From positions 1 through 30,114 of the IMG/VR virus record IMGVR_UViG_3300042914_001458: a stretch of DNA of 30,114 nt; one strand, 5' to 3'. The DNA comes from a virus. A program made the translations under genes and the position numbers. Below are positions 20,640-28,892 of this stretch, in pieces; the stretch's first letter is position 1; every line of letters begins with the position of its first letter. The notes beneath the pieces were generated by a model that did not search any database, was not told where the DNA came from, and worked only from the letters and a program-made list of their open reading frames with translations.

Positions 20640-21545
20640 TTATAACGCCGTAAACGTAACTGATCCAGTAAATCCGTTTTTAACTACGCTTAAAATGTAG
20701 TCATCACCTGAATTTAATGCAGCCAATAAAGTATAAACACCCGCAGGTGATTCAGATACACCTGTTGGGTTACCAAATACTGATTGCGCAGCTACATCAT
20801 ATAAAGACCACTCAGTTAATCCTGTTACACCTTGTAATAAGATAGGATTAAGAGCTGTTCCATAATCAAAAGTAGCTTTAACTTGTATTGAAACCCCACT
20901 TGATTGACCTATAATGTCTAAGTTAACATCAATTAAACCACTCAAAGTATTGAAGTCAATACCTGCCTCAGTTGATGTAATCATGTACATTGTTGAATCG
21001 TCAAATAAACGATCAAAATCAAATGTAAGCATGATTTTCTGTACTGTTGCATCAGTAGCAAACATGAATGTTGGATTCCAAGATTGCTCATCAACTGGAA
21101 CTGGATATAAATAGTTACCTACTTTAGACCCAATTAAATTTCCGTTAACATCAATTACATAAACTCCAAATTCAACACAACGACCTGCTTTCAATTTTCC
21201 AAGTAAAGTTGGAGTTGAATCATCACCCCATAATTCACCTGTAAATGATCGTTTACCCTCACGTAAAAATGCCATTCTTCCGCTATTTGCTTCTTCAAAT
21301 TGTGAATCTGCTTTTGGAAGTTCAACATTTTCAAACGCTGGTAAAGGAAACCATCTTTTTGAAGCATCAACCTCATTTATTAAATCTGACCACGTTGGTA
21401 GTGGTGCGGTCAAATCAATTCCATTTAAAGTGCCATCATTAGCCTTTAAAGGAACCATTATCAATTTACTTGTTACGCTCTGTAAAGGAACGCAACCCGG
21501 TCTTCCAGTATTACCTAAACCGGCATTACAATTACATCCTGCCAT
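20640..21545 (-). CDS. Major tail (tube) protein candidate
   Basis: The 301-residue protein begins MAGCNCNAGLGNTGRPGCVP, with Cys4, Cys6 and Cys18 giving an unusual cysteine/glycine N-terminus that I associate with a flavobacterial phage tail family. The rest is beta-rich with a normal tube-protein size, for example RSFTGELWGDDSTPTLLGKL and FVTFDFDRLFDD-type strands. A C-terminal Ig-like part (about 225-300: GVYTLLAALNSGDDYILSVV) looks like the add-on domain often found on tail tubes. Its location between head-tail joining and tape measure genes, and the strong terminator directly after it, fit an abundantly made tube protein. The alternative is a decoration protein. Confidence 0.7.
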   Translation of the reverse strand: MAGCNCNAGLGNTGRPGCVPLQSVTSKLIMVPLKANDGTLNGIDLTAPLPTWSDLINEVDASKRWFPLPAFENVELPKADSQFEEANSGRMAFLREGKRSFTGELWGDDSTPTLLGKLKAGRCVEFGVYVIDVNGNLIGSKVGNYLYPVPVDEQSWNPTFMFATDATVQKIMLTFDFDRLFDDSTMYMITSTEAGIDFNTLSGLIDVNLDIIGQSSGVSIQVKATFDYGTALNPILLQGVTGLTEWSLYDVAAQSVFGNPTGVSESPAGVYTLLAALNSGDDYILSVVKNGFTGSVTFTAL

Positions 21546-21563
21546 TTTTTCTATTTTTTAAAT

Positions 21564-22229
21564 TTAACATTTACAATTATTTTTGTATTTAATCAATGTG
21601 ATTCTTAATTCAACACCACTTAAATTTGCATCTAATATGTTTCGGATATATCCGTTTTCGGTTTCAGTTCCGAACCTCGTAAAGTTTATTATTTCGTAAT
21701 CCTCCAAAGTTTTATAATTTCTATTGGTGTTTATTACTCTAATAAATTCATCAGCAAGTTTGCTCATTGGTACCACTACATTATCGATGTGGTCTTTTGT
21801 GTAATAATTTACGATATCCGTTTCATCTAAAAAGAATATTCTCAAATCACTTTCCCAATCGTAAACACTTTCACGCCCGTATTTACGGTATCTCACATCA
21901 TGCAGTAACCAGATTAAAGGGGTTTTTGTAGTTAAATCATTTGAAACCTTAGTCCATTCCATATTGGCGGCAATCTTTGTGCCCGGCACGAAATAAGGAG
22001 TTGGAAGTATTAAAGTTCCATTTGCATTACCAGCAACTAAATATGTGTCGTAATCAATCTCAGTAATTAGTAAAGGCCCATTTATTGGATCGGTTATGTA
22101 CTTACCAACTCGCGACCATTTTGTATCACATACATCGGTTCGCAAATTAATAGCATCATAAACGCCATTTATCGTTGAATTTATTTGCCCAACTAATTCT
22201 TCAATAGATTGTGAAACATCCTTTGTCAT
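21564..22229 (-). CDS. Head-tail joining / tail terminator candidate
   Basis: The 221-residue protein starts MTKDVSQSIEELVGQINSTI and is mixed alpha/beta, with a beta core (LITEIDYDTYLVAGNANGTL; TPLIWLLHDVRYRKYGRESV) and a C-terminal domain with FIRVINTNRNYKTL and LSGVELRITLIKY. Its position between the connector and the tail tube gene is where tail-terminator or stopper proteins lie. The 'PLIWLLHDVRYR' strand and overall size are compatible with such a joining role, but I know no diagnostic motif. It overlaps the connector gene by four bases (ATGA) and ends in KNNCKC. Confidence 0.65.
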   Translation of the reverse strand: MTKDVSQSIEELVGQINSTINGVYDAINLRTDVCDTKWSRVGKYITDPINGPLLITEIDYDTYLVAGNANGTLILPTPYFVPGTKIAANMEWTKVSNDLTTKTPLIWLLHDVRYRKYGRESVYDWESDLRIFFLDETDIVNYYTKDHIDNVVVPMSKLADEFIRVINTNRNYKTLEDYEIINFTRFGTETENGYIRNILDANLSGVELRITLIKYKNNCKC

Positions 22230-23242
22230 ATCCAGTAAGCTGTTGATTTAGGTACCCCTCTAAACTTTTTGTAATCGCCTATCCCTACGTAATCAATTTG
22301 AAATGTGCAACTGTTATTCAAACCATCAATAACATTAACATAATCACCAATTTGGAAGTTTTTACCAGGATTATCAATAATAATTTCAGTTACTGAGCCA
22401 ACTGTAACGTTATTAACAGTAAAAAAAGCATCATCATTTCCTCCTGGAATTGTAATTATATCTCCAAAAACATAACCTTGCCCCGGATTTTCAATGGTAA
22501 CTGTATTAACTACGCCTGAATTTGTGGTAATTGTAACCTCTGCATTTAATCCAGAACCCGTTGTTATTGTATACGTTCCATCGGTATATCCTGTTCCAAA
22601 ACTTGTTATTGTAAATAAATTAATTCCCCCAATTGAGTTGGCTATAATATTACAAGTTGCTCCAGTTCCGTTTCCATTTACAATCTGTAATCCGTTTGTT
22701 GTTACATATCCTAATCCACCATTTATCAAAGTAAAATTCACTATTTGACCAAGTGGTGGTGTTTTAGTAAATTTAATATAATTCCTAATGGAAGAATAAG
22801 AACGGATTGCTTCATTGTAACGGGTGTACATCATACTAAATAAAGTATTTGCAACTTCGCTATTTTCAGCGGCTTGTTTAACATTGCCGAATGGAGTCAT
22901 TACATTAACAAGGTCTTTAGCATACTCAAAATAAATAAATCCTTTCAACATCTCTTTTATCCCCTCTGAGTCAATTTGATTAACACCCTCATATAAACCA
23001 TTAAAATGATAAAAAGAGTATCCCAAATCCTCTGAAAGTGGGTTAAATACGACTAAGAAATTCGGACTTTGTGGCACGTTATTTAATAAGTCTGAATTAA
23101 ACTCATTGTATAAGTCTATTCCAAATAATTCTTTTAAATAACGTGGCTCGTATCTATTGATGTAATCCTGCAATTTAGCTTGATCGTACATTCCCGTAGA
23201 TAATTGATATTTGCCCGTAAAGTCAGATATTGAAACTATCAT
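22226..23242 (-). CDS. Head-tail connector with inserted beta-repeat domain
   Basis: The 338-residue protein starts with an all-helical domain (1-158; SDFTGKYQLSTGMYDQAKLQ, YINRYEPRYLKELFGIDLYN, GFIYFEYAKDLVNVMTPFGN) of the adaptor/connector type that follows capsid genes in Bacteroidota phages (DUF6712-like). It ends with FRGVPKSTAYWI, the expected terminal 'xxYWI' peptide of that family. Between them, residues 165-318 hold four tandem repeats of about 39 residues centred on GGLGY, FGTGY, PGQGY and PGKNF. These are beta-strand modules with the 'GxGY' turn and are absent from the compact form of the family. The insertion probably projects from the head-tail joint. The start is two bases after the preceding gene. 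Confidence 0.8.
   Translation of the reverse strand: MIVSISDFTGKYQLSTGMYDQAKLQDYINRYEPRYLKELFGIDLYNEFNSDLLNNVPQSPNFLVVFNPLSEDLGYSFYHFNGLYEGVNQIDSEGIKEMLKGFIYFEYAKDLVNVMTPFGNVKQAAENSEVANTLFSMMYTRYNEAIRSYSSIRNYIKFTKTPPLGQIVNFTLINGGLGYVTTNGLQIVNGNGTGATCNIIANSIGGINLFTITSFGTGYTDGTYTITTGSGLNAEVTITTNSGVVNTVTIENPGQGYVFGDIITIPGGNDDAFFTVNNVTVGSVTEIIIDNPGKNFQIGDYVNVIDGLNNSCTFQIDYVGIGDYKKFRGVPKSTAYWI
22289..22750 (-). repeat. Four tandem GxGY-type beta repeats inside the connector gene
   Basis: Repeat centres GGLGY (residues 175-179), FGTGY (215-219), PGQGY (253-257) and PGKNF (292-296) recur every 38-40 residues. Each follows the same order: hydrophobic strand, glycine-rich turn, 'G.GY', strand, polar loop. 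The last copy is diverged (GKNF in place of GxGY). Confidence 0.75.
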
Positions 23243-23244
23243 TT

Positions 23245-23478
23245 TTATTTAAGTTTTCCGTAACCTTTGTTAATTAATATTTCAGCTTTTGAACCAAGCA
23301 TTTTCCAAACTGTTCCTTTTGGTAGCGTGTGGAATTTTCCATTACTTACAAACGTGTATTCTTTGTTTGCTTCCAAAGATACTTGTTCAATTGTAACCTC
23401 ATTTTGAACTTCCGCTGTTTCTATTTTATTTTCCAATTCAACATTGGCTACCTTTTTTTTACGTGGTTTCTTTTCCAT
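23245..23478 (-). CDS. Small lysine-rich protein of the head module
   Basis: The 77-residue protein starts MEKKPRKKKVANVELENKIE, a strongly basic tip followed by an acidic helical or disordered part. The C-terminal part is compact and beta-type (KEYTFVSNGKFHTLPKGTVW, MLGSKAEILINKGYGKL). It resembles the small proteins that follow capsid genes in these phages, in which an unstructured charged N-terminus precedes a short SH3-like domain. The position directly after the major capsid gene and before the connector suggests a capsid-associated or joint protein. No function is proven. The gap to the capsid gene is 16 bases. Confidence 0.65.
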   Translation of the reverse strand: MEKKPRKKKVANVELENKIETAEVQNEVTIEQVSLEANKEYTFVSNGKFHTLPKGTVWKMLGSKAEILINKGYGKLK

Positions 23479-23494
23479 ATTAGATTAAATTTAA

Positions 23495-24712
23495 TTAAGG
23501 AGCTGTAATTGTAGCAATATCAGTTGCAATATCAGATTGAACAAATGCATTTACATCATTTCCTTTTACGTAAGATACTAAACGAGCTTCACAAAGAATT
23601 GTGATCATGTTACGAGTAAAATCGTCATTCTCATAACCAACACTCATGTTCATATCCTCACGGAATTTGATATTGAATTTAGTGAAATCACCGACAATCA
23701 TAGTGCCAGCAGCGATATTGTTTGAAGAAACAACTATCAAACCAGCAACTCTCATGTTTGCATCCCAAAATGCAGGGTAAGTATATGCACCACTTGCATC
23801 TTTAGTCAATTCGATTTTAGCAACATCCTCCGGATTTAATACTACGTGTGTAGGTACAAAATTAGCAGCCTCGATTTGAGCCTTAGCAATTCTAATTAAA
23901 TCTGAAATATTTGCACTTGGAACAGTTCCAGTAAATGAAGGCGCTGAAAACGCAGGCGCATAAGTCAACAATCCATTCAAGTCATTACCACCAGCACCGT
24001 TTACTAATGAATAATCGATATTTTGCTCGATTGCTTCCATTAACTCAGTATTGATTTCAGAACGTACAAACGCTAAATCTGCCAACATTTCTTTTGAAAC
24101 TTTGATGTAAGCAGCAAGTTTTTTAACTTCCTCAGATACTTCTTCGTACTTAACCTCACCGTTAAATTTAGGACCAGCCTCAGCAACCCAAAGTGATTCC
24201 TCAGCACCCGGTGCAACATTTTGCGTTTGTTGGATATAAGTAACGAATTTTGAAGTAGTTGAACCTACATTAGAGATTTCTCTCATTCTTCTAATTGGAC
24301 GTGAAATTCTATTTACTCCTGGCTCAAGAACTGACAACGCAACGTTACCACTATAATCTCCATCGATTGTAGTATCAGTTTTAACGTCTAAGTTAATTCT
24401 TTGACCTTTTTCGATTGAATCTTTAATCTTATCCAAGTTATCTGAATAAGTTTTTACTAATGCCTCGTTCAATGTTTTTGGAGCCTTAGATTTTGGAGCA
24501 TCAACTGCCTTTTCAGACATAGCCTCTAAACGTCCTTCCATTTTCGCGATAGCTTTTTCCATTTCAGAGTTTTTAACTTCGATTGATTTGAAGTTATCTA
24601 ATTCGCTTTTTAATTGCGCTACTTCATCCTTTGTTGGAACTGTAGCCATTTTTTCAGAGAACAAACCGTTGATTTTTTCAACCACTTGCTCAGGTGTCAA
24701 ATTGTTTTCCAT
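23495..24712 (-). CDS. Major capsid protein, HK97 fold
   Basis: The 405-residue protein shows the usual HK97-type layout: an N-terminal coiled-coil delta/scaffold segment (about 1-75; DEVAQLKSELDNFKSIEVKN, MEKAIAKMEGRLEAMSEKA), then the capsid fold from about residue 110. Recognisable parts are the E-loop/P-domain segment with VAPGAEESLWVAEAGPKFNG, the spine helix region KVSKEMLADLAFVRSEINTE, NGLLTY after NGAGGND, and a C-terminal domain with VVLNPEDVAKIELTKD and VGDFTKFNIKFRED. The N-terminal segment would be removed by the protease encoded just upstream. A+T-rich short gaps without terminators place it in the head operon. Identity is well supported by order and length. Confidence 0.9.
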   Translation of the reverse strand: MENNLTPEQVVEKINGLFSEKMATVPTKDEVAQLKSELDNFKSIEVKNSEMEKAIAKMEGRLEAMSEKAVDAPKSKAPKTLNEALVKTYSDNLDKIKDSIEKGQRINLDVKTDTTIDGDYSGNVALSVLEPGVNRISRPIRRMREISNVGSTTSKFVTYIQQTQNVAPGAEESLWVAEAGPKFNGEVKYEEVSEEVKKLAAYIKVSKEMLADLAFVRSEINTELMEAIEQNIDYSLVNGAGGNDLNGLLTYAPAFSAPSFTGTVPSANISDLIRIAKAQIEAANFVPTHVVLNPEDVAKIELTKDASGAYTYPAFWDANMRVAGLIVVSSNNIAAGTMIVGDFTKFNIKFREDMNMSVGYENDDFTRNMITILCEARLVSYVKGNDVNAFVQSDIATDIATITAP

Positions 24713-24727
24713 TTTGTTTTTTTAAAT

Positions 24728-25918
24728 TTATAACTCGTTTAACTCTTTTAATTTGCTTTCGCAATAGCTTAACATGGCTTTACCGCCCCACAATAAATAA
24801 GATATTGTTCCACATGCTTCCGTATCGTTTGCATCATAATAAACCTCCGCACGGCTTAAATAGGAATAAGTACGTTTTAACGTGTCAAGGCTTAAACCCT
24901 CACCTTTTGAAATTTGATTAGCTCGTGTTTTTCCGACCGCTGTTGCGCATTTATTACCTACCGCCTCATTCAACTCTAATCCTTTACGTGCATTCTCTTT
25001 GGCTTGTGTTGGGTAATCTGCAAATGTTTGCTTTGTTTCAAGCGTTTCGAAGACCGCTTTCCAACTAAATTCTTCCGGCTCTGGCTCAAACAATTTAACA
25101 GAATGCGTTTGCGGTTCTGTTTGTGCGAGTATTGTCAGTTGATTAGATAGGAATTTGGCTTTCATTTCTAATTCATACAAACGTTCATCTGAGCCCTTAC
25201 CATTTATTAAAGCACTGATTACGGTTTGTAAGTCGTTTGAAATTTTATCTATGTAATTCTTTTTGTTTTCGCTTTTCATTATTTCGACTACATTAGTCAA
25301 TTCGTTTGCTCCAAATGTTACTGCGGAACCTTCCCAAAGTTTAACCTCCTGAAGTAATGTAAATCCACCTGCAGGGTTTGAAGTGTCTTTAACGAATTTT
25401 GTTTTGTCGCTTATTCTTTGAAATCCGATTGAATGTTCGCGAATAATACCGTCCTGATAATCACGCCAAGCATCCTCACCTTTTGTTGATGTACCTAAAC
25501 GACCAACGGCAAAAAGACCATTATCATCCTCTTGTAACTTTACGAATGTTCCGATTTGATGTTCCCAATCGTGGTGCCTAAGGAATGCAATTTTTCTATT
25601 GCTTTGCGAACTAACTCCGCGTTCCTGTAAACTCTTTTTAAATGCACCCTTTTGAATAACATCATTATCTGAATCAACGTTTCCAAACTTTGCTAAATAA
25701 ACAGCAACTTCCCTTTTTGAAGAATCAAGATCCTTAATTTCTTGAGCTGCCTTTAATTCATATTTACTCATTGTCTTTACATTTTTTTCATTCCACGCTA
25801 CGGAACAGATTGCCATTCTTTGCGCATTATCGTATTCATTTACCATTGTTTCATCACTCATGCAACGGCTTATAAATTCTTGTTCGTTTTCGTTTTCTGT
25901 TGGCTTAGGTATTGGCAT
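24728..25918 (-). CDS. HK97-type prohead protease with extra terminal modules
   Basis: The 396-residue protein is larger than a simple prohead protease because it has three parts. The N-terminus (1-44) holds the motif PKPTENENEQEFISRCM with DNAQRMAICSVAW, a short module seen in many phage head proteins. The protease core (about 65-215) has the His-Ser catalytic pair of the S78-like family: FLRHHDWEH around His115/His116 and REHSIGF with Ser163. The C-terminal module (about 300-392) contains NARKGLELNEAVGNKCATAV, GLSLDTLKRTYSYLSRAEVY and GTISYLLWGGKA, a recurring helical phage add-on. It would mature the capsid. It starts two bases after the portal gene ends. Confidence 0.88.
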   Translation of the reverse strand: MPIPKPTENENEQEFISRCMSDETMVNEYDNAQRMAICSVAWNEKNVKTMSKYELKAAQEIKDLDSSKREVAVYLAKFGNVDSDNDVIQKGAFKKSLQERGVSSQSNRKIAFLRHHDWEHQIGTFVKLQEDDNGLFAVGRLGTSTKGEDAWRDYQDGIIREHSIGFQRISDKTKFVKDTSNPAGGFTLLQEVKLWEGSAVTFGANELTNVVEIMKSENKKNYIDKISNDLQTVISALINGKGSDERLYELEMKAKFLSNQLTILAQTEPQTHSVKLFEPEPEEFSWKAVFETLETKQTFADYPTQAKENARKGLELNEAVGNKCATAVGKTRANQISKGEGLSLDTLKRTYSYLSRAEVYYDANDTEACGTISYLLWGGKAMLSYCESKLKELNEL

Positions 25919-25920
25919 AA

Positions 25921-27120
25921 TTATAAATTTAGTAAACTTCTAATTTCATCCTCATTCATTGTAACACCTAATTCAACTATTGTTTTTATAGTTTCAGCTT
26001 TTGTTTTTTGCGCAGTTGCTTTTTGATTTTCATCCTCTTGTAATACAGGCAAATGATCAAAGTTAGCTTCGAGGTGATAACCTTCTTTATCTAATCCCCA
26101 TTGAGCCATCATTGAATCGTACATTTGTTGCGTTTCAGGAATAATTGTATCAGTATATGCCATACGAATTGAATCCCTCATGTTTGTGAATGTAGCCCCG
26201 GAAGTTGAACTAAACAAATTATAATTCAATCCATAAGCATCAATCAATGCGAGTTTATCCTCTGTTAATTCCTCAAATAACATTAAGTCCCTTGTTGGGT
26301 AACTCATCGGTTGCCAGTTAACATTTGATTCAGTAATGATTAATTCATCCTTTTGACGTTTATACCAATCTCTTTGAATCTTTTGGCGTTCCTCTGGTGT
26401 CATTGGTATTGCACCACCCATATCATTTTGTTGTGCGCTTAATATCCCTATCGCTCCGATATTCTCCAATAAAACATTTCGTTTTTTGTAAGATGCCATT
26501 ATGTTTGAAAGTGGCAATCTCAAAGAGTCAATGCGAGATATTGGGCGCACTATATTCATACCGTCCGCAGTTGTTAAATAAACCGCATCCTCTAAAGTAA
26601 TTGTTTCTGTTGTCCCGTCGTCGTATGTGAACTTGAAATTAGTTATTAAGTCGTTTACTTCCATTTGTTTAAGCTTTTTACCGCTTAAATTGATTTGTAT
26701 TTTATTGTTTGGAAGCGTTATAATTAAGTTTCTAACTCCAAATGAACGTAAAGGACAGTAAGCAATTACATTTGAATATAAAGCATCCTGAACACTCATT
26801 GAATATACTACATCGGACCATGATTGAATCCCATTTGGCTTTTTGATTAAGTCATTTAACCAATGATTTTCAACTACATCACCGTTTTTATCGTGTAATA
26901 TTGGAACATTTGTGGCCATCATTGTGGCTCTTTTATTTATTACGGCCCGTAATTCAGGTATATCAACAAACAATCTCCATGCATCGCCAGTATCTAACCA
27001 AACAGCCTCTTGTTTTCCCCACACTTGATATGCTGGCGGTAAAATATTACGTGTAAGGTTGGAATATCGATCGAATTGAAAGTAATTGTCAACGAATGAA
27101 GTCAAAAATTCAAATGCCAT
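25921..27120 (-). CDS. Portal protein (HK97-like)
   Basis: The protein is the dodecameric head channel through which DNA is packaged. Started at ATG 27120 it has 399 residues; the frame continues six codons upstream to a TTG at 27138, but the ATG (MAFEFLTSF) is the more likely start. Typical portal segments are DIPELRAVINKRATMMATNV near the N-terminus, IKKPNGIQSWSDVVYSM, the strand AVYLTTADGMNIVRPISRI, and a stem region SLRLPLSNIMASYKKRNVLL. The crown-proximal part includes ITESNVNWQPMSYPTRDLML and GATFTNMRDSIRMAYTDTII. The C-terminus is acidic and helical. It sits between terminase and protease as expected. Identity is by order plus these segments. Confidence 0.85.
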   Translation of the reverse strand: MAFEFLTSFVDNYFQFDRYSNLTRNILPPAYQVWGKQEAVWLDTGDAWRLFVDIPELRAVINKRATMMATNVPILHDKNGDVVENHWLNDLIKKPNGIQSWSDVVYSMSVQDALYSNVIAYCPLRSFGVRNLIITLPNNKIQINLSGKKLKQMEVNDLITNFKFTYDDGTTETITLEDAVYLTTADGMNIVRPISRIDSLRLPLSNIMASYKKRNVLLENIGAIGILSAQQNDMGGAIPMTPEERQKIQRDWYKRQKDELIITESNVNWQPMSYPTRDLMLFEELTEDKLALIDAYGLNYNLFSSTSGATFTNMRDSIRMAYTDTIIPETQQMYDSMMAQWGLDKEGYHLEANFDHLPVLQEDENQKATAQKTKAETIKTIVELGVTMNEDEIRSLLNL

Positions 27121-27121
27121 T

Positions 27122-27143
27122 AACTTAAGTTTGTGCAAATGTA
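27122..27143 (-). promoter_or_regulatory. Candidate -7 element plus 10-bp palindrome before the portal gene
   Basis: TACATTTG followed by C (27143-27136) matches TAnnTTTGY. A perfect palindrome AACTTAAGTT (27122-27131) lies between it and the portal ATG at 27120. The only gap of note in the head operon is this 57-base stretch after the large terminase gene. No clear -33 TTTG is present, so promoter activity is uncertain. Confidence 0.35.
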
Positions 27144-27177
27144 ATGATTAAATTTTAATAAAAACGGGGTTTAAATT

Positions 27178-28527
27178 CTAAGCAATGTGTTTAAACATTG
27201 ACTGAGCAAAGATTGAAAGACCTGCGAGGCAATCTGGTGCATCATCATTTTTATTTTTACCTTCCTTACTGAAATGCATTACGTTTTGAATAAATTGTTC
27301 GCATTCAGATGTGTTTGTATTTACAAAGTTTAATTTATGTTGAATCCAAATGGATTGCATAATAATTCGAGTCATTTTATTTGTTGAATTATGAACCGGA
27401 AGTATTTTTGTTCGTGTTTCTTTCTGTAAATACCGTGAAAATATAGCCCCAATACTATTGGATTCTACTCTACAATACGAAACATTCCATTCCTTAAGTT
27501 TATTTGCTATTAAAGGAAGTGTTATATCCGTGTTTGATTTATTAAATACGTAGTCAACAACATACATTTCGGTATTTGTAACGGCTAATATTGCCATTGC
27601 CGTGTAATCTGCGCCTTGATCTGCTACGTCAACATATCCAATACAGCCTTGAATATCCTGTTTAATTTGATTAAAGGCATATAAATCAATTATTTTTAAG
27701 TTATTAAACAAACGCCCTTTAATATCTACTGGCTCCTGCATGTACTCAGCGGCCCAAATACTCGGCTCTGTTCGTTTCTTTTTCTCTAAATATTCTTCGG
27801 TAGTCATTACCGATTCACAAAACGATTCATTATTTACAAGGGCTGGAATAACTATTGAACGATCATAAATACCCTCATTCATTTGCCTTCCTATTACGTC
27901 GTTTAGGCTCCAGCGGGTTCCTATATCAATTCGTTTACATCCACTTTCAAAACGTGAGTCGTGTGTGGCCTCTTTCCATTGTATTATCCTATCATTTTGA
28001 GTATCTGAGAGTGCCTGTTCTAATCCTGTATAAAGGTCATCGGTAACGGCTATATTTGAAGCACCAAATCCAATTATAGTACCCCCAACACCGGCGCCAA
28101 AATATCCAACCTGTTTTGATTTATTTGTGTTCCAACCGTTCAAATTTGCTTTATCATCACTAATTTTAATTGTTGGAAAAACCTTTTGGAATTTATCGCT
28201 TTTCAATATTGCGCGTACATCATAACTAAACTTTAAATAAAGTGTTGCCGTGCATGTGTTTCGCATTACTGATTCGTTTGGGTTGCGGCCTAATGTCCAT
28301 GCACAAAATAATGAAGTAATATAAGATTTACCGGCACGTGGTGGCATTGAAACACTCAGTGATCGTATTTTGTTTTCCTCTAATTCTTGGAATGCTTTTG
28401 CAATTTCACGTAGAAATAAACGGCTTTTAAAGAATGGCTCATCGTAGTATAAACAAAACCGCCAAAACTCCCTACGACACAATTCGAGTAGTAATTCATG
28501 TTTAATTGCTTCCCTTTTATCATTCAT
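27178..28527 (-). CDS. terL: Terminase large subunit
   Basis: The 449-residue protein is the packaging motor ATPase and nuclease. Walker A is MPPRAGKS (61-68), Walker B is IAVTDD (159-164), and a coupling-type motif GTRWSLND lies at 203-210. The RNase H-like nuclease domain has the first acidic strand YVDVADQG (298-305), a second at CRVESNSIG (352-360) and the last NDDAPDCLAG (427-436). All three metal-binding strands are present, so it looks active. Length is at the normal short end for phage TerL. It follows the DUF5681 gene with an eight-base overlap. Confidence 0.92.
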   Translation of the reverse strand: MNDKREAIKHELLLELCRREFWRFCLYYDEPFFKSRLFLREIAKAFQELEENKIRSLSVSMPPRAGKSYITSLFCAWTLGRNPNESVMRNTCTATLYLKFSYDVRAILKSDKFQKVFPTIKISDDKANLNGWNTNKSKQVGYFGAGVGGTIIGFGASNIAVTDDLYTGLEQALSDTQNDRIIQWKEATHDSRFESGCKRIDIGTRWSLNDVIGRQMNEGIYDRSIVIPALVNNESFCESVMTTEEYLEKKKRTEPSIWAAEYMQEPVDIKGRLFNNLKIIDLYAFNQIKQDIQGCIGYVDVADQGADYTAMAILAVTNTEMYVVDYVFNKSNTDITLPLIANKLKEWNVSYCRVESNSIGAIFSRYLQKETRTKILPVHNSTNKMTRIIMQSIWIQHKLNFVNTNTSECEQFIQNVMHFSKEGKNKNDDAPDCLAGLSIFAQSMFKHIA

Positions 28528-28873
28528 CCTCTTTTAATAATTCTTTTATTTCTTCGGTTGTAAGATTAGTTAAATCAATATTTGTTTGTTGTTGCTCTAT
28601 CTGTTGAATTGGAGCACCGTAACCACTATCCATTAAAGCCTTATATGCTGATACATCTCCCTCACGTGCTTTTTTAATTAGTGCCAAAGTCATCAAATCT
28701 TCTTGGCTCATTGTTTCTTCAGCACCCGTTAAAGGGTTCTTTAGTTTTTGATTAACTTCTAACCAATACTTAGCTATTGTGCTTCTATTCTTTGCTCCTT
28801 TAGGTCTGCCGTTAGGGTTTCCGCTTTCGCCTTTTTTGAATTCGTGTTTTTCTATATTTTCTTTATTTGGCAT
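28520..28873 (-). CDS. DUF5681-type protein, small terminase candidate
   Basis: The start chosen is the ATG at 28873 (MPNKENIEKHEFKKGESGNP), because a longer frame to 28927 overlaps the methyltransferase end and adds only unrelated residues. The 117-residue product carries the DUF5681 signature KKGESGNPNGRPKGAKNRST (about 13-32), followed by a helical part (LMTALLIKKAREGDVSAYKA type) and an acidic C-terminus rich in glutamine and threonine. DUF5681 proteins are often found directly before the large terminase. The basic signature would suit DNA binding. It is called a small-terminase candidate from position; no HTH was proven. It overlaps terL by eight bases. Confidence 0.75.
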   Translation of the reverse strand: MPNKENIEKHEFKKGESGNPNGRPKGAKNRSTIAKYWLEVNQKLKNPLTGAEETMSQEDLMTLALIKKAREGDVSAYKALMDSGYGAPIQQIEQQQTNIDLTNLTTEEIKELLKEDE

Positions 28874-28892
28874 TTCGCTGTAATTTCGCTGT

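Noticed and set aside
22494-22748. 84-codon plus-strand frame over the connector repeats
   Set aside because: It repeats valine/proline blocks mirroring the GxGY repeats of the sense gene; a shadow frame only.
27121-27138. TTG start for the portal gene
   Set aside because: A normal ATG lies six codons downstream and the TTG overlaps the -7-like element; the ATG is preferred.
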